Origin: DATAOG01 sp963757395
GTDB lineage: Bacteria > Pseudomonadota > Alphaproteobacteria > Geminicoccales > Geminicoccaceae
Direction of reading: 5' to 3'
Assembly (NCBI GenBank): GCA_963757395.1
Contig: CAVWRK010000012.1
Span: 186,001 to 250,000, forward strand
DNA length: 64,000 nt
Positions 43,414 to 53,371 of this stretch are shown piece after piece. The stretch's first letter is position 1. Every line of letters begins with the position of its first letter. Both the position numbers and the translations under genes were made by a program. The notes below the pieces were generated by a model, which saw nothing but the letters and a program-made list of their open reading frames with translations, ran no database searches and was not told where the DNA came from.

Positions 43414-44043
43414 TCAGTCGCGCGCCCGTGCCTCCGACAGGCCGCGTTTCACCGCATCGACATCGATCCCGGCGGCGCGCATCTTGGCCTCGGCCTGCTG
43501 CTTGACGCCCTCGCAGAGCGCCGCGAGGAACGGATCGAAAGCGCAGTGCCGGTCCATCTTGGTGTAGACCAGGTCGTACTCGATCGGGGTCCAGCTCTCC
43601 ATGCCGGCGAGATTGTGCTGGATCTGCACCTCCAGATGGTCGAGCGCGGTCGCGAACCTGGCCTCGGCGGTGCGCTTGGCCTCGAATTCCTGCCAGAGGT
43701 CGTGGATCTCGGTGCCGACCGGCTCGCCGAGGCGCACGCGGATCTCCGCGATCGCCGCCTGCTCGCGCTCGGGCTTGAGCGCCTTGCGCTCGCTGCGATC
43801 GAACACCGGCACGTCGCCGGTCAGCGCCTCGACCAGGTCGTGGGTCAAAATCATCCGAAGGGTCTTGCACAGGTCGACCGGCTGCTCGAGCCGGGAATGG
43901 ACCAGCATCGCCATCAGCGCCATCTGCCAGCAGTGCTCGGCGACGCTCTCCTGCCGGCCATCGGACAGCCAGCTGTGGCGGAGCTCGGTCTTCAGGCGCT
44001 CGGCGAGCGCCAGGAAGTCGAGCAGGGTTTGGACGTCGGACAA
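43414..44043 (-). CDS. HD-domain hydrolase (YfbR/5'-nucleotidase-like)
   Basis: A 209-residue HD-superfamily metal phosphohydrolase. The metal ligands are in ESVAEHCWQMALMAML (His37), ILTHDLVEALTGDVP (His68-Asp69) and a later Asp in ALDHLEVQIQHN. YfbR relatives remove phosphate from deoxynucleoside monophosphates; this exact substrate is not shown here. No ATG fits: the family starts with DVQTLLDFL, right after a TTG at 44043 that has GGGAG 7 bp upstream, so I use the TTG start. It is divergent from the nucleotide cyclase gene. Confidence 0.82.
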   Translation of the reverse strand: MSDVQTLLDFLALAERLKTELRHSWLSDGRQESVAEHCWQMALMAMLVHSRLEQPVDLCKTLRMILTHDLVEALTGDVPVFDRSERKALKPEREQAAIAEIRVRLGEPVGTEIHDLWQEFEAKRTAEARFATALDHLEVQIQHNLAGMESWTPIEYDLVYTKMDRHCAFDPFLAALCEGVKQQAEAKMRAAGIDVDAVKRGLSEARARD

Positions 44044-44213
44044 AGCACGCTCCCGGCTGGTGGGCGCGCCCGCGCGGGCGCGGACGTCTGCAGCAATAGC
44101 CGAGCGCGCCCGAGAACCCAAGCAACACCGGGCCCGCTCGCCGACGCCGGACCGAGCCCCCATCTTCTCGCTGCACGCGCCCGCGTGCGATCGCGAAGCG
44201 AGCGAGGGCGAAC

Positions 44214-45407
44214 ATGGACCGGCCCGCCGATGACCCGGCCGTCGCGGCGATCGCCAGCTGGCTGATCGGCGAGGCCCGCCTGCGGCTGACGCCCCTCGAG
44301 CTGATCGAGGGCTTCTGCCGGCGTCTGCTCGACCTCGGCGTGCCGCTCTGGCGGCTGCGCGCCGGCCAGGCGATCGCCAACCCGCTCGCCAGCGCCTGGG
44401 GCGTGATCTGGACCCGCGACGGTGCCGGCACCCACGAATACACCGTGCCGCGGACCATGCTCGCGACCGGCGCCTACCACGGCAGCCCCTTCCAGCACAT
44501 CATCCGCACCCGGGAGAGCTTCCGGCGCCGGCTTCTGGACCTCGATTTCGAGCGCGATCATCAGGTCCTGCACGAGATGGCGGCGGCCGGCGGCACCGAT
44601 TACCTGGCCTTGCCGCTCGAGTACGGCGACGGCTCGGTGCAGGGCCTGAGCCTGGTCGCCGACGGCGCCGCCGGCTTCGCCGACCGGCACCTCCTGATCA
44701 TCGAGGCGCTGCGCCAGCCGCTCGCCGCGGCGCTCGAGCCGACCGCGATGCGCCGCTCGAGCGCCAGCCTGCTGCGCACCTATCTCGGCGACGGTCCCGC
44801 GGAGGCGGTGCTCAAGGGCGCTATCAAGCGCGGCGATCGCCGGCGGATCGAGGCCGCGATCCTGTTCTCGGACCTGCGCGGCTTCACGGCACTCAGCGAG
44901 CGGCTGGCGGAGGCGGCGCTGTTCCGGGCGCTCGACCGCTACTTCGAGGCGGTGGTCGAGGCGGTCCGCGCCGAGGGCGGCGACGTGCTCAAGTTCCTGG
45001 GCGACGGCGTGCTCGCGATCTTCCCGGTCGAGACCGCGGGCAGCCGGCCGGCCGCCTGCGGCGCGGCGGTCCGGGCGGTCGAGCGCGTGGCCCGGCACCT
45101 GGCCGAGGCGCCACCCGCAGACGGGACGGCGCTCGCTTTCACCGCGACCCTGCACGTCGGCGAGGTGGTCTACGGCAACATCGGCAGCCCCGACCGGCTC
45201 GACTTCACGGTGCTCGGCCCGGCGGTCAACCTGGTCAGCCGGCTCGAGGGCCTGGCCAAGCAGCTGGGCCGGCCGGTGCTCTGCTCGGCGGCCTTCGCCC
45301 AGGCGCTCGAGGCGCCGACCCTGCCGGTCGGGCGCTTCCCGCTCAAGGGCGTCGCGCTGGAGCAGGCGGTGTTCGCGCTGCCGGACGGCGCAGGGCCCGA
45401 GGGCTGA
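44214..45407 (+). CDS. Class III adenylate/guanylate cyclase
   Basis: A 397-residue predicted cAMP- or cGMP-forming cyclase. Residues 1-200 form a soluble sensor-like domain (SPFQHIIRTRESFRRRLLDLDFERDHQVLHEMAAAGGTDYLALPL). The catalytic domain from about 215 has AILFSDLRGFTALSERL with the first metal Asp, GGDVLKFLGDGVLAIF with the second, and GEVVYGNIGSPDRLDFTVLGPAVNLVSRLE. No membrane helix is seen, so it is cytoplasmic. A second cyclase of the class lies at 47534. The start ATG 44214 lies 170 bp from the divergent HD gene. Confidence 0.9.
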   Translation: MDRPADDPAVAAIASWLIGEARLRLTPLELIEGFCRRLLDLGVPLWRLRAGQAIANPLASAWGVIWTRDGAGTHEYTVPRTMLATGAYHGSPFQHIIRTRESFRRRLLDLDFERDHQVLHEMAAAGGTDYLALPLEYGDGSVQGLSLVADGAAGFADRHLLIIEALRQPLAAALEPTAMRRSSASLLRTYLGDGPAEAVLKGAIKRGDRRRIEAAILFSDLRGFTALSERLAEAALFRALDRYFEAVVEAVRAEGGDVLKFLGDGVLAIFPVETAGSRPAACGAAVRAVERVARHLAEAPPADGTALAFTATLHVGEVVYGNIGSPDRLDFTVLGPAVNLVSRLEGLAKQLGRPVLCSAAFAQALEAPTLPVGRFPLKGVALEQAVFALPDGAGPEG

Positions 45408-45492
45408 CCTTGCCGTCCGGTCGTCCGCCGGAACCAAACCGGATCGAGCCTGTTCCCGAGACGAGTGTCGTCGGGCAACGAGGCCGTCCATC

Positions 45493-46836
45493 ATGACCAA
45501 GGCTCACCTTCTCTTGCCGCTGCTGGGCATCGTCGCGCTGGGCCTCGCGGCCTGTGGCGATCAGGCGAAGCTGCCGGTGGCCGCCGGCACCGGACCCGAC
45601 CCCGAGCTGCCGCCGCCCGAGCAATCCCTGCTGCCGACCGTCAACATCGCCTCGGTGACCGGCTGGGCGGGCGGCGCGATGCCGACCGCGGCCGAGGGTC
45701 TCGCGGTCGCGCTGTTCGCCGACGGCCTCGACCATCCGCGCTGGCTCGACGTGCTGCCCAACGGCGACGTGCTGGTCGCCGAGACCAACGCCCCGCCCAA
45801 GCCCGAGGACGGCAAGGGCATCAAGGGTTGGGTGACGGGCCTCCTGATGCGGCGCGCCGGCGCCGGCGGTGCGAGCGCCGACCGGATCACGCTGCTCCGC
45901 GATGGCGATGGCGACGGGGTCGTGGACAGCCGCTCGGTGTTCCTCGACGGCCTGCGCTCGCCGTTCGGGATGGCGCTGGTCGGCAGCGACTTCTATGTCG
46001 CCGACACCGATGCTCTGCTGCGCTTTCCCTATCGAGAGGGGGAAACCCGGATCGAGGCGCCGGGCGAGAAGGTGATCGATCTGCCGGCCGGGCCGATCAA
46101 CCATCACTGGACCAAGAACGTGATCGCCAGCCCCGACGGCTCGAGGCTCTACGTCACCGTGGGGTCCAACAGCAACGTCGGCGAGAACGGCATGGCGGCC
46201 GAGGAGGGCCGCGCGGCGATCTGGGAGGTCGACCCTGCGACCGGCGAGCATCGGATCTTCGCCTCGGGCCTGCGCAACCCCAACGGCCTCGCCTGGCAGC
46301 CCGAGACCGGTGCGCTCTGGACCGCGGTCAACGAGCGCGACGAGCTCGGCAGCGACCTGGTCCCGGACTACATGACCACGGTCCGGGACGGCGCGTTCTA
46401 CGGCTGGCCCTACAGCTACTACGGCGACCATGTGGACCAGCGGGTCGCGCCGCAGCGACCGGATCTGGTCGCCAAGGCGGTGGTGCCCGACTACGCCCTC
46501 GGCCCGCACACGGCCTCGCTCGGGCTCACCTTCGCCGATGGTGCCGCGAGCCTGCCGCCGGCGTTCAGGAGCGGCGCCTTCGTCGGTCAGCACGGCTCCT
46601 GGAACCGCAGGCCGCGGAGCGGCTACAGGGTCATCTTCGTGCCCTTCGAGGGCGGCCGGCCGGCGGACGTTCCGGTCGACGTGCTGACCGGCTTCCTCGA
46701 TGCCGACGGCCACGCCCAAGGCCGCCCGGTCGGCGTCGCGATCGACCGCGAGGGGGCGCTCCTGGTCGCCGACGACGTCGGCAACCGGATCTGGCGGGTG
46801 ACGGCGGCGCACCAGGACCGGACCGCGACCCGATAA
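45493..46836 (+). CDS. PQQ-dependent sugar dehydrogenase-like lipoprotein
   Basis: A 447-residue lipoprotein with a beta-propeller of the soluble glucose/sorbosone dehydrogenase type. The signal peptide ends in the lipobox LAAC (Cys about residue 21). Family blocks are FADGLDHPRWLDVLPNGDVLVAETN, GLRSPFGMALVGSDFYVADTDALLRFPY, NHHWTKNVIASPDGSRLYVTVGSNSNVGENG, ASGLRNPNGLAWQPETGALWTAVNERDELG and GQHGSWNRRPRSGYRVIFVPF, with His residues placed as in the PQQ site. It oxidises an aldose or similar alcohol in the periplasm. No PQQ synthesis gene is near. Confidence 0.88.
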   Translation: MTKAHLLLPLLGIVALGLAACGDQAKLPVAAGTGPDPELPPPEQSLLPTVNIASVTGWAGGAMPTAAEGLAVALFADGLDHPRWLDVLPNGDVLVAETNAPPKPEDGKGIKGWVTGLLMRRAGAGGASADRITLLRDGDGDGVVDSRSVFLDGLRSPFGMALVGSDFYVADTDALLRFPYREGETRIEAPGEKVIDLPAGPINHHWTKNVIASPDGSRLYVTVGSNSNVGENGMAAEEGRAAIWEVDPATGEHRIFASGLRNPNGLAWQPETGALWTAVNERDELGSDLVPDYMTTVRDGAFYGWPYSYYGDHVDQRVAPQRPDLVAKAVVPDYALGPHTASLGLTFADGAASLPPAFRSGAFVGQHGSWNRRPRSGYRVIFVPFEGGRPADVPVDVLTGFLDADGHAQGRPVGVAIDREGALLVADDVGNRIWRVTAAHQDRTATR

Positions 46837-46907
46837 CCCCTGGCGTCCTGGGCCGAGAATGCGATAGTGGTCGGCGTGGGAGCGAAGCCGCGGGTGCGAG
46901 GGGCGCC

Positions 46908-47432
46908 ATGGCCACGCCGGCAATCAACTACAGCTATGTCGACAGCCCGGTCGGCCGGTTGCTGCTGGCGGGGGATGCCGACGGCCTGCTCCTGGTCAGC
47001 TTCCCGACCGGCCGGCGCCCCCGCGAGCCCTCGGCGAGCTGGACCCGGGACGACGGCGTGTTCGCCGAGGCGATCGCGCAGCTGAGATCGTATTTCGCGG
47101 GCGAGCGCGTGGAATTCTCGGTGCCGCTGCAGCCGTGTGGAACGCCGTTTCAAGAGCGCGTGTGGGCCGCTCTGCGCAAGGTCCCGTTCGGCGCGACGAT
47201 CTCCTATGGCGAGCTCGCGCGCCGGATCGGGCAGCCCTCGGCGGCCCGCGCGGTCGGCGCCGCCAACGGCGCGAACCCGCTGCCGATCATCGTCCCCTGC
47301 CACCGGGTGATCGGCACCGATCACGGGCTCACCGGTTTCGGCGGCGGCCTCGACACCAAGCGTTTTCTCCTGACCCACGAGGCTCGCTTCAGCCGTGGCC
47401 GGGGCCGCCAGGGCGAGCTGTTGTTCGGCTGA
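46908..47432 (+). CDS. ogt: Methylated-DNA-protein-cysteine methyltransferase
   Basis: A 174-residue suicide DNA repair enzyme that moves methyl groups from O6-methylguanine to its own cysteine. The acceptor Cys131 is in the PCHRVIG motif; the helix-turn-helix region VPFGATISYGELARRIGQPSAARAVGAANGANPLPIIV precedes it. It lacks the Ada N-terminal zinc domain, so it is the Ogt/MGMT type. ATG 46908 fits; the frame is open far upstream but that region is antisense or overlaps the previous gene. Confidence 0.94.
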   Translation: MATPAINYSYVDSPVGRLLLAGDADGLLLVSFPTGRRPREPSASWTRDDGVFAEAIAQLRSYFAGERVEFSVPLQPCGTPFQERVWAALRKVPFGATISYGELARRIGQPSAARAVGAANGANPLPIIVPCHRVIGTDHGLTGFGGGLDTKRFLLTHEARFSRGRGRQGELLFG

Positions 47433-47533
47433 CCTTGCCGCCCGGCGCGGCGCGACGGTGCGGCTGCTTCCCGAGGACTGACGAGCAAATCGCGCTCAAC
47501 GCCGTTTGATGCTATCTCGAGACATCGGAGTGC

Positions 47534-49282
47534 GTGGTTCGGACCCTCCCGGCTGAGACCGTGGCGCATCGGTATTGCAGCCCGGCCGGTTCGCCCGCGC
47601 ATGAACGGTGGGAGGCCCTGGTGGCGCGGACACGGACTGACCTCGGGCACGCCAATGACCAATCCGTAGGGCTGGAGGCGCAGCTCCACATCGCTCTCGA
47701 CAACCTGCCGGGCGCGCTCGTGTACACGGACGAGGCGCTCAACATCGTCGTCTGCAACGATCGCTTCAAAGAGATGTATCCGGCGCCGAGGGAGCTGCTG
47801 CAGCCCGGGCAGCCCTACGTCAACTTCCTGCGCCACCTCGCCGAGAACGGCTACTACGGCGCGGGTGACCTCGACACCCTGGTTGCCGAGCGGGTGGCCA
47901 GTCTGCGCAACCCGACCGGCACGACGTTCGAGGATCGCACCCCGGACGGCCGCGTCTATCGCATCCGACGCAGCCGCGTGGCCGGCGGCGGCACCGTGAC
48001 CGTAATGACCGACGCCACCGCGCAAAAGCAGGCCGAGCGGGCCTTGGCGGACAAGGAGGCGCAACTCCACGTTGCCCTCGACAACCTGCCGGGCGCGCTC
48101 GTGTACACGGACGAGGCGCTCAACATCGTCGTCTGCAACGATCGCTTCAAAGAGATGTATCCGGCGCCGAGGGAGCTGCTGCAGCCCGGCCAGCCGTATC
48201 TCGATTTCCTGCGCCATCTCGCCGCCAACGGCTACTATGGCGCGGGTGACCTCGACGCCCTGGTTGCCGAGCGGGTGGCGAGCCTGCGCAACCCGACCGG
48301 CAAGACGTTCGAGGATCGCACCCCGGACGGCCGCGTCTATCGCATCCGACGCAGCCGCGTGGCCGGCGGCGGCACCGTGACCGTGATGACCGACGCCACC
48401 GAGGAAAAGCAGGCCGAGCAGGCACTTCTTGAAGCCAAGCAGCGCGCGGAGGCCTCCAACCTGCTCGTTACCGACAAAAATCAGATGCTCGAATCGCTGT
48501 CTTCCAGACTATCGAAATATCTCTCACCCCAGGTCTACCATTCGATCTTCAGCGGCGAGCAGAACGTCGAGATCGCGTCGAAGCGTAAGAAGCTTACCGT
48601 GTTCTTCTCCGACATCGCGGGCTTTACCGAAACCACCGAGAACCTGGAGTTTGAGGAACTCACGGATGTTCTCAATCATTACCTGACCGAGATGGCGACC
48701 ATCGCGCTCCAATATGGTGCGACCATCGATAAGTATATTGGCGACGCGATGCTCATGTTCTTCGGCGATCCGGACACCAAAGGGGTCAAAGCGGACGCGA
48801 AGGCCGCGGTCATGATGGCCGTCGCGATGCAGCGCCGGATGCGAGACCTCGAGCAGGAATGGCGAAATAGAGGTCTGGAGCGACCGTTCCGCATCCGGAT
48901 GGGAGTCAGCACCGGCTTTTGCACCGTCGGCAACTTCGGCAGTCGGGAGCGCATGGACTACACGATCATCGGCAACGAGGTGAACCTGGCGGCGCGATTA
49001 CAGTCGGTGGCCGAGCCGGGCAGCATTTTGTTGGCTCATGAAACCAATTCCCTGGTGCGGGACATCGTCCTGACCGAGGAACAGCCGCCGATGACGGTCA
49101 AGGGGTTTTTCCAGCCGATCAAGAACTACAAGGTTGTCGGCACTTATGACGACCTGGTCCAGCAGGGCAAGGTCATGCTGCAGGAGCGGGACGGCCTGCG
49201 AGTCCTGGTCGATCTGACCAAACAGGACAAATCAGAAGCGATTGCGGTCCTGGAAGAGGTGCTCTCGCAACTCAAGGCTTGA
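47534..49282 (+). CDS. Class III adenylate/guanylate cyclase with two near-identical PAS domains
   Basis: A 582-residue cytoplasmic signalling protein. Two PAS domains (about 50-176 and 177-303) share long identical stretches, including LDNLPGALVYTDEALNIVV and AERVASLRNPTG, and a helical linker (QALLEAKQRAEASN) leads to the cyclase domain from about 350, with VFFSDIAGFTETTENL, DKYIGDAMLMFFGD and GNFGSRERMDYTIIGNEVNLAARLQ. Both metal aspartates and the base-selecting region are kept. The PAS pair may bind a small ligand or cofactor; none can be named. The start is GTG 47534 with CGGAG upstream. The gene is convergent with hyuA-like 49307. Confidence 0.9.
   Translation: MVRTLPAETVAHRYCSPAGSPAHERWEALVARTRTDLGHANDQSVGLEAQLHIALDNLPGALVYTDEALNIVVCNDRFKEMYPAPRELLQPGQPYVNFLRHLAENGYYGAGDLDTLVAERVASLRNPTGTTFEDRTPDGRVYRIRRSRVAGGGTVTVMTDATAQKQAERALADKEAQLHVALDNLPGALVYTDEALNIVVCNDRFKEMYPAPRELLQPGQPYLDFLRHLAANGYYGAGDLDALVAERVASLRNPTGKTFEDRTPDGRVYRIRRSRVAGGGTVTVMTDATEEKQAEQALLEAKQRAEASNLLVTDKNQMLESLSSRLSKYLSPQVYHSIFSGEQNVEIASKRKKLTVFFSDIAGFTETTENLEFEELTDVLNHYLTEMATIALQYGATIDKYIGDAMLMFFGDPDTKGVKADAKAAVMMAVAMQRRMRDLEQEWRNRGLERPFRIRMGVSTGFCTVGNFGSRERMDYTIIGNEVNLAARLQSVAEPGSILLAHETNSLVRDIVLTEEQPPMTVKGFFQPIKNYKVVGTYDDLVQQGKVMLQERDGLRVLVDLTKQDKSEAIAVLEEVLSQLKA
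47680..48441 (+). repeat. Tandem intragenic duplication of the PAS-coding unit (2 x 381 bp)
   Basis: Units 47680-48060 and 48061-48441 repeat with a period of exactly 381 bp (127 codons). The copies are identical over stretches of more than 100 bp, including synonymous positions, so the duplication is recent or kept even by gene conversion. Confidence 0.88.
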
Positions 49283-49306
49283 TCCGGTCGTGGCCGTCGA
49301 CCGTGC

Positions 49307-51396
49307 TCAGAGCTCGATCAGGATGTTGCCCGAGGGATCGAGGGACGCGCGGGCCCCGGGCGGGATGATGCAGGTGGCATCATACTCCTCGACGATGCAC
49401 GGGCCGGCCTGCGGCGTCGCGAGGGCGGCCCGGGCAACGATCGGAGTTCTCGAGCCAGCCGATCTTGGGGCCGAAGTAGGCCAGTCGCGGCGGTTCCGCT
49501 TCGACCTTCGCCGCGGCCGCGAACTCGAGCGTGGCCGGGGTCAGACGGACTTCGGGAACACCCTCGCCGATCAGCCGGATCTCGGTCAGCTCGACCGGCT
49601 CCTCAGGGCCGGCGCGGTGGCCGTAGGTGCGCTCGTGCTCGCGGCCGAAGGCTTCTTCCAGCGCCGCCAGCGCTGCCTGGTCGAGCGGCCCGTCCGCGAC
49701 CGGCAGGGTCAGATCGAAGCTCTGGCCCTGGTAGTGCAGGCTCGCCGAGCGCCGAAGCCGGACCCGCTCGGCCGTGAAACCATCGGCGGCGAGCTGGCGG
49801 CTCGCCTCCAGACCGAGCTCCGCCCAGGCGCGGTCGAGCGCGTCCAGGTCGAGCCGGCGCAGCAGCCGCCGGAACGTCCGGGAATAGTGGTGCTCGACCT
49901 CGGCGTAGAGCAGGCCAATCGCGGAGAACAGGCCGGGCGAAGGCGGGATCAGGACCCGGCGCATGCCGAGCTCCTGCGCCATCGCGCAGCCGAACACCGG
50001 GCCGTTGCCGCCGAAGGCCGCGAGCACGAAGTCGCGCGGATCGCGGCCGCGCTCGATCGAGACCGCGCGGATCGCCCGGATCATGTTGGCGCTGGCGATC
50101 AGATGGGCGCCATGGGCGGCGCGCTCGAGGCTCAGCCCGAGCGGTGCGGCGACACCTTTCTCGAACGTCTCGCGGGCGAGCGCGGCGTTCAATTTCAGCT
50201 CGCCGCCAACCAGATAGCCGGGGTTGATGTAGCCAAGGATGAGGCTCGCGTCGGTGATCGTGGGCTCGCTGCCGCCCCGGTCGTAGCAGACCGGGCCAGG
50301 CAGGGCGCCGGCGCTCTCGGGCCCGACCACCAGCGAGCCGCCGGCATCGATGCGCACGATCGAGCCGCCGCCCGCGCCGACCTCGGCGAGGTCGATCGCC
50401 GGCACCTTGAGCAGGTAGCCCGCCCCGGTCAAAAGGCGCGAGCCGGTCATGATGCCGCCGCCCACCTGGTATTCCATCGCGCGCGAGAACTCGCCGCGCT
50501 CGATCACGCCCGCCTTGGCCGTGGTGCCGCCCATGTCGAAGGTGATGACGTTCGAGACGCCGCTCGCCCTGGCCAGCGCCTGGGCACCGACCACGCCGCC
50601 GGCCGGGCCCGAATTCGATGATGTGCATGGGCCTGGCCGCGGCCGCCTCGGCGCTCATCAGGCCGCCGTTCGACTGCATGATCAACAGCGGCGCGCGCAC
50701 GCCCCGGGCCATCAGATCAGCCTGCAGCCGCGCCAGATAACGGGCGACGATCGGCATCACATAGGCGTTGATCACCGTGCTCGAGGTGCGCTCGTACTCC
50801 TTGATCTCGGGCAGGACCTCGGAGCTGATCGAGACCGGCAGATCGGGTGCCAGGCGCGCCAGCACCGAGCTGATCAGCTGCTCATGCGCCGGATTGGCAA
50901 AGCAGTTGAGCAGGCAGACGGCGATCGCGCCCACGCCCTTGTCGAGCAACTCCCGGACCGCCCGCTCGGCATCGGCCGGATCGAGCGGCCGGATCACCTC
51001 GCCGCCCGCATCGACCCGCTCGTCGACCACTGCCCGGAAAAACCGCTCGACCAGGGGTGCAGGCTTGGTCCAGCCGATGTCGTAGAGCCGCGGCATGCGC
51101 AGGTTGCGGATCTCGAGGACATCCCGGAAACCTTTGGTCGTGATCAGGCCGGTGCGGGCGCCCTTATGTTCGAGAATCGCGTTCGAGGCGACGGTCGTGC
51201 CGTGACGCACGTCCAAGATCGCGCCACCGCCAATGCCGAGCTCCTCGAACAGTGCCGCGAGGCCTTCGGCGATCGCGCGCGCGTAGTCGTCGACCGAGGA
51301 CGAGACCTTGCGGGTGCGCACCCGGCCATCGTCCGCGAGCAGCACGATGTCGGTGAAGGTGCCGCCGATGTCGACGCCGACCCGCCAGCCCGTCAT
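49307..51396 (-). pseudogene. Hydantoinase/oxoprolinase HyuA-type subunit (two frameshifts)
   Basis: The A subunit of an ATP-dependent hydantoinase/N-methylhydantoinase/acetone-carboxylase-like enzyme. Part 1 (51396-50616) starts WRVGVDIGGTFTDIVLL and contains RHGTTVASNAILEHKGARTGLITTKGFRDVLEIRN. At about 50614 the frame shifts by one, and part 2 continues VGAQALARASGVSNVITFDMGGTTAKAGVI, the family's second phosphate motif, to AYFGPKIGWLE. A second shift near 49448 leads to ARAALATPQAGPCIVEEYDATCIIPPG and the natural end at 49307. Each break fits one inserted base. It follows the B subunit by 14 bp. Confidence 0.87.
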
Positions 51397-51410
51397 CCCA
51401 CCGCGAGGCC

Positions 51411-53171
51411 TCACGCGCGGCTGACCGCGGGCGGCAGGGTCCAGCCGCGCGCAAGGCGGAGCTGCTCGCGCAGGCGCGAGGTCGCCGCCGCATCGACCGC
51501 ACCCGCCGCGATCACGACGCCATAGTCCGCGCGCGCCGCCTCGAGGCTCAGGAGCTCGTTGCGGACATCGCGCAGCACGGCGCTCACGTCGCGCTCCAAC
51601 GGATCGCCCCAACCCCCTGCGCCGGCGAGCTCATGGCGGAACACCTCGCCCTTGCGGATGGTCATCGTCAGCTTGGACGGCAGGGCCCGGTTTTCCCCGT
51701 CGGGGTTCAGCCAGTTGGCGGACGGACGACCTGGCCCGCCGCCGTAGAGGCCATAGGGCAAAAACCGCCGGCGATCGGATCGGACCTGCAGGACGCCCTC
51801 GTCCTCGAGAAAACGGTAGTCGCGCCGGAACGGCACGCCGCCCCGGAATTTGCCGGGCCCGGCCTTGTCGGGCAGAAACTCGTAGGCCTCGATCCGGATC
51901 GGCTGCTCCGCCTCGGTGACCTCGACCGAGTGCGAGGCCATGTTGGCGAACATGTTGGAGTTGCCGTCCAGGCCGTCGGCGAACGGCCGCGCCCCCCAGG
52001 CGCCGCAGGTGAAGTCGACGTAGATGAAGGGCGTGCGGTCGGCATGGTAGCCGCCGATGCTGATCCCGGTGTTGCCGCCGTCGGAGGCCGCGAACACCTT
52101 GTCCGGCAGCATCATGGCAAGGCAGCCGAAGGCGCAGTCGACCATCCGAAAGCCGGTCAGGCCGCGCGCCGCGCAGGCGGCCGGCAGCACGCCGTTGGCG
52201 ATCGTGCCCGCGGGGGCCACCACCTCGATCGCCCGGAACACGCCCTCGTTGTTCGGGATGCCGGCCGGCAGCACCGAGCGGATCGCCGTGTAGCTGGCAG
52301 CCTTGGTGTAGGAGAGCGTGTTGTTGATCGCCCCCTTGACCTGCGGGTCGGTGCCGGTCCAGTCGACCAGCATCCGGTCACCCTGCTTGGTCATCGTGAC
52401 GAACAGCCGGATCGGTTTTTCCAACTCGACGCCGTCGTCGTCGATCCAGTCCTCGAAGCTCCACTGGCCGTCGGGCAGCTCGAGCAGCGCCGCGCGGGTC
52501 AGGCGCTCGGCGTGGTCGATGACGGCCGCCATGTAGGCCCTGGTCGCCGCCGCACCGTAGCGGGCGACGAGTTCGCAAAACTGACGCTCGGCGATGTGGC
52601 AGGCGGCGAGCTGGGCGCGCAGGTCGCCGAACACCTTGACCGGCAGGCGGACGTTGGCCTCGATCAGCTCGAACAGGGTCTGGTTGCGCGCCCCGGCGGC
52701 GTACAGCTTCAAGGGCGGGATGCGCAGGCCTTCCTGGTAGATCTCGGTCGAGTCCGAGGCATTCGAGCCCGCGACCCGGCCGCCGACGTCGGTGTGGTGG
52801 CAGATCGTGGCGGCGAACGCGAGCCGCCGTCCGTCCTGGTAGATCGGCTTGAACAGGAAGATGTCGGGCAGATGCATGCCGCCCGCGAACGGGTCGTTCA
52901 TGACGAACACGTCGCCCGGCGCCATTTCGCGACCATAGCGCTCGACCACCACCGCGAGCGCGGTCGGGATCGAGCCCAGATGGCCCGGCAGCGTCAGGCC
53001 CTGGGCGACCAGCTTGCCGTCGGCGTCGCAGAACGCGGTCGAATAATCCATGTTGTCCTTGAGCACGCCCGAATAGGTCGTGCGGAAGATGGTCAGCGCC
53101 ATCTCGTCCGCGAGCGCGAAGATCGCGTTCCTGAACAGCTCGAAGGTGATCGGATCGTCGCAGATGGGCAT
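51411..53171 (-). CDS. Hydantoinase/oxoprolinase HyuB-type subunit
   Basis: The B subunit (586 residues) of the same hydantoinase-type enzyme. It has DPITFELFRNAIFALADEMALTIFRTTYSGVLKDNMDYSTAFCDADGKLVAQG, NDPFAGGMHLPDIFLFKPIY, HHTDVGGRVAGSNASDSTEIYQEGLRIPPLKLY and a glycine-rich end, GAGGWGDPLERD. ATG 53171 gives MPICDDPITFEL, the usual start; the upstream open frame adds proline-rich residues. It opens the two-gene unit. Such enzymes open hydantoins, 5-oxoproline or similar cyclic amides with ATP, which could connect to the imino acid metabolism in this window, though that is inference. Confidence 0.92.
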   Translation of the reverse strand: MPICDDPITFELFRNAIFALADEMALTIFRTTYSGVLKDNMDYSTAFCDADGKLVAQGLTLPGHLGSIPTALAVVVERYGREMAPGDVFVMNDPFAGGMHLPDIFLFKPIYQDGRRLAFAATICHHTDVGGRVAGSNASDSTEIYQEGLRIPPLKLYAAGARNQTLFELIEANVRLPVKVFGDLRAQLAACHIAERQFCELVARYGAAATRAYMAAVIDHAERLTRAALLELPDGQWSFEDWIDDDGVELEKPIRLFVTMTKQGDRMLVDWTGTDPQVKGAINNTLSYTKAASYTAIRSVLPAGIPNNEGVFRAIEVVAPAGTIANGVLPAACAARGLTGFRMVDCAFGCLAMMLPDKVFAASDGGNTGISIGGYHADRTPFIYVDFTCGAWGARPFADGLDGNSNMFANMASHSVEVTEAEQPIRIEAYEFLPDKAGPGKFRGGVPFRRDYRFLEDEGVLQVRSDRRRFLPYGLYGGGPGRPSANWLNPDGENRALPSKLTMTIRKGEVFRHELAGAGGWGDPLERDVSAVLRDVRNELLSLEAARADYGVVIAAGAVDAAATSRLREQLRLARGWTLPPAVSRA

Positions 53172-53371
53172 GGGGGCTCGGCATGGCTCGGGCGGCGGCG
53201 GGAGCAGGATCGCGCCCACCATAGCCGCAAAGGGATCGCCTTTGTCGACGGACTATGGGAAACTCGCACGTGTTGAAAGGGTAGTGCCAGGCCCACCAAC
53301 CAAGAGGATCGCGCGAGCCTGCTCGAGCGCGGCGTGAGGCTGAACCGCCAAAACCTAGGGGAGCTGTCGTC

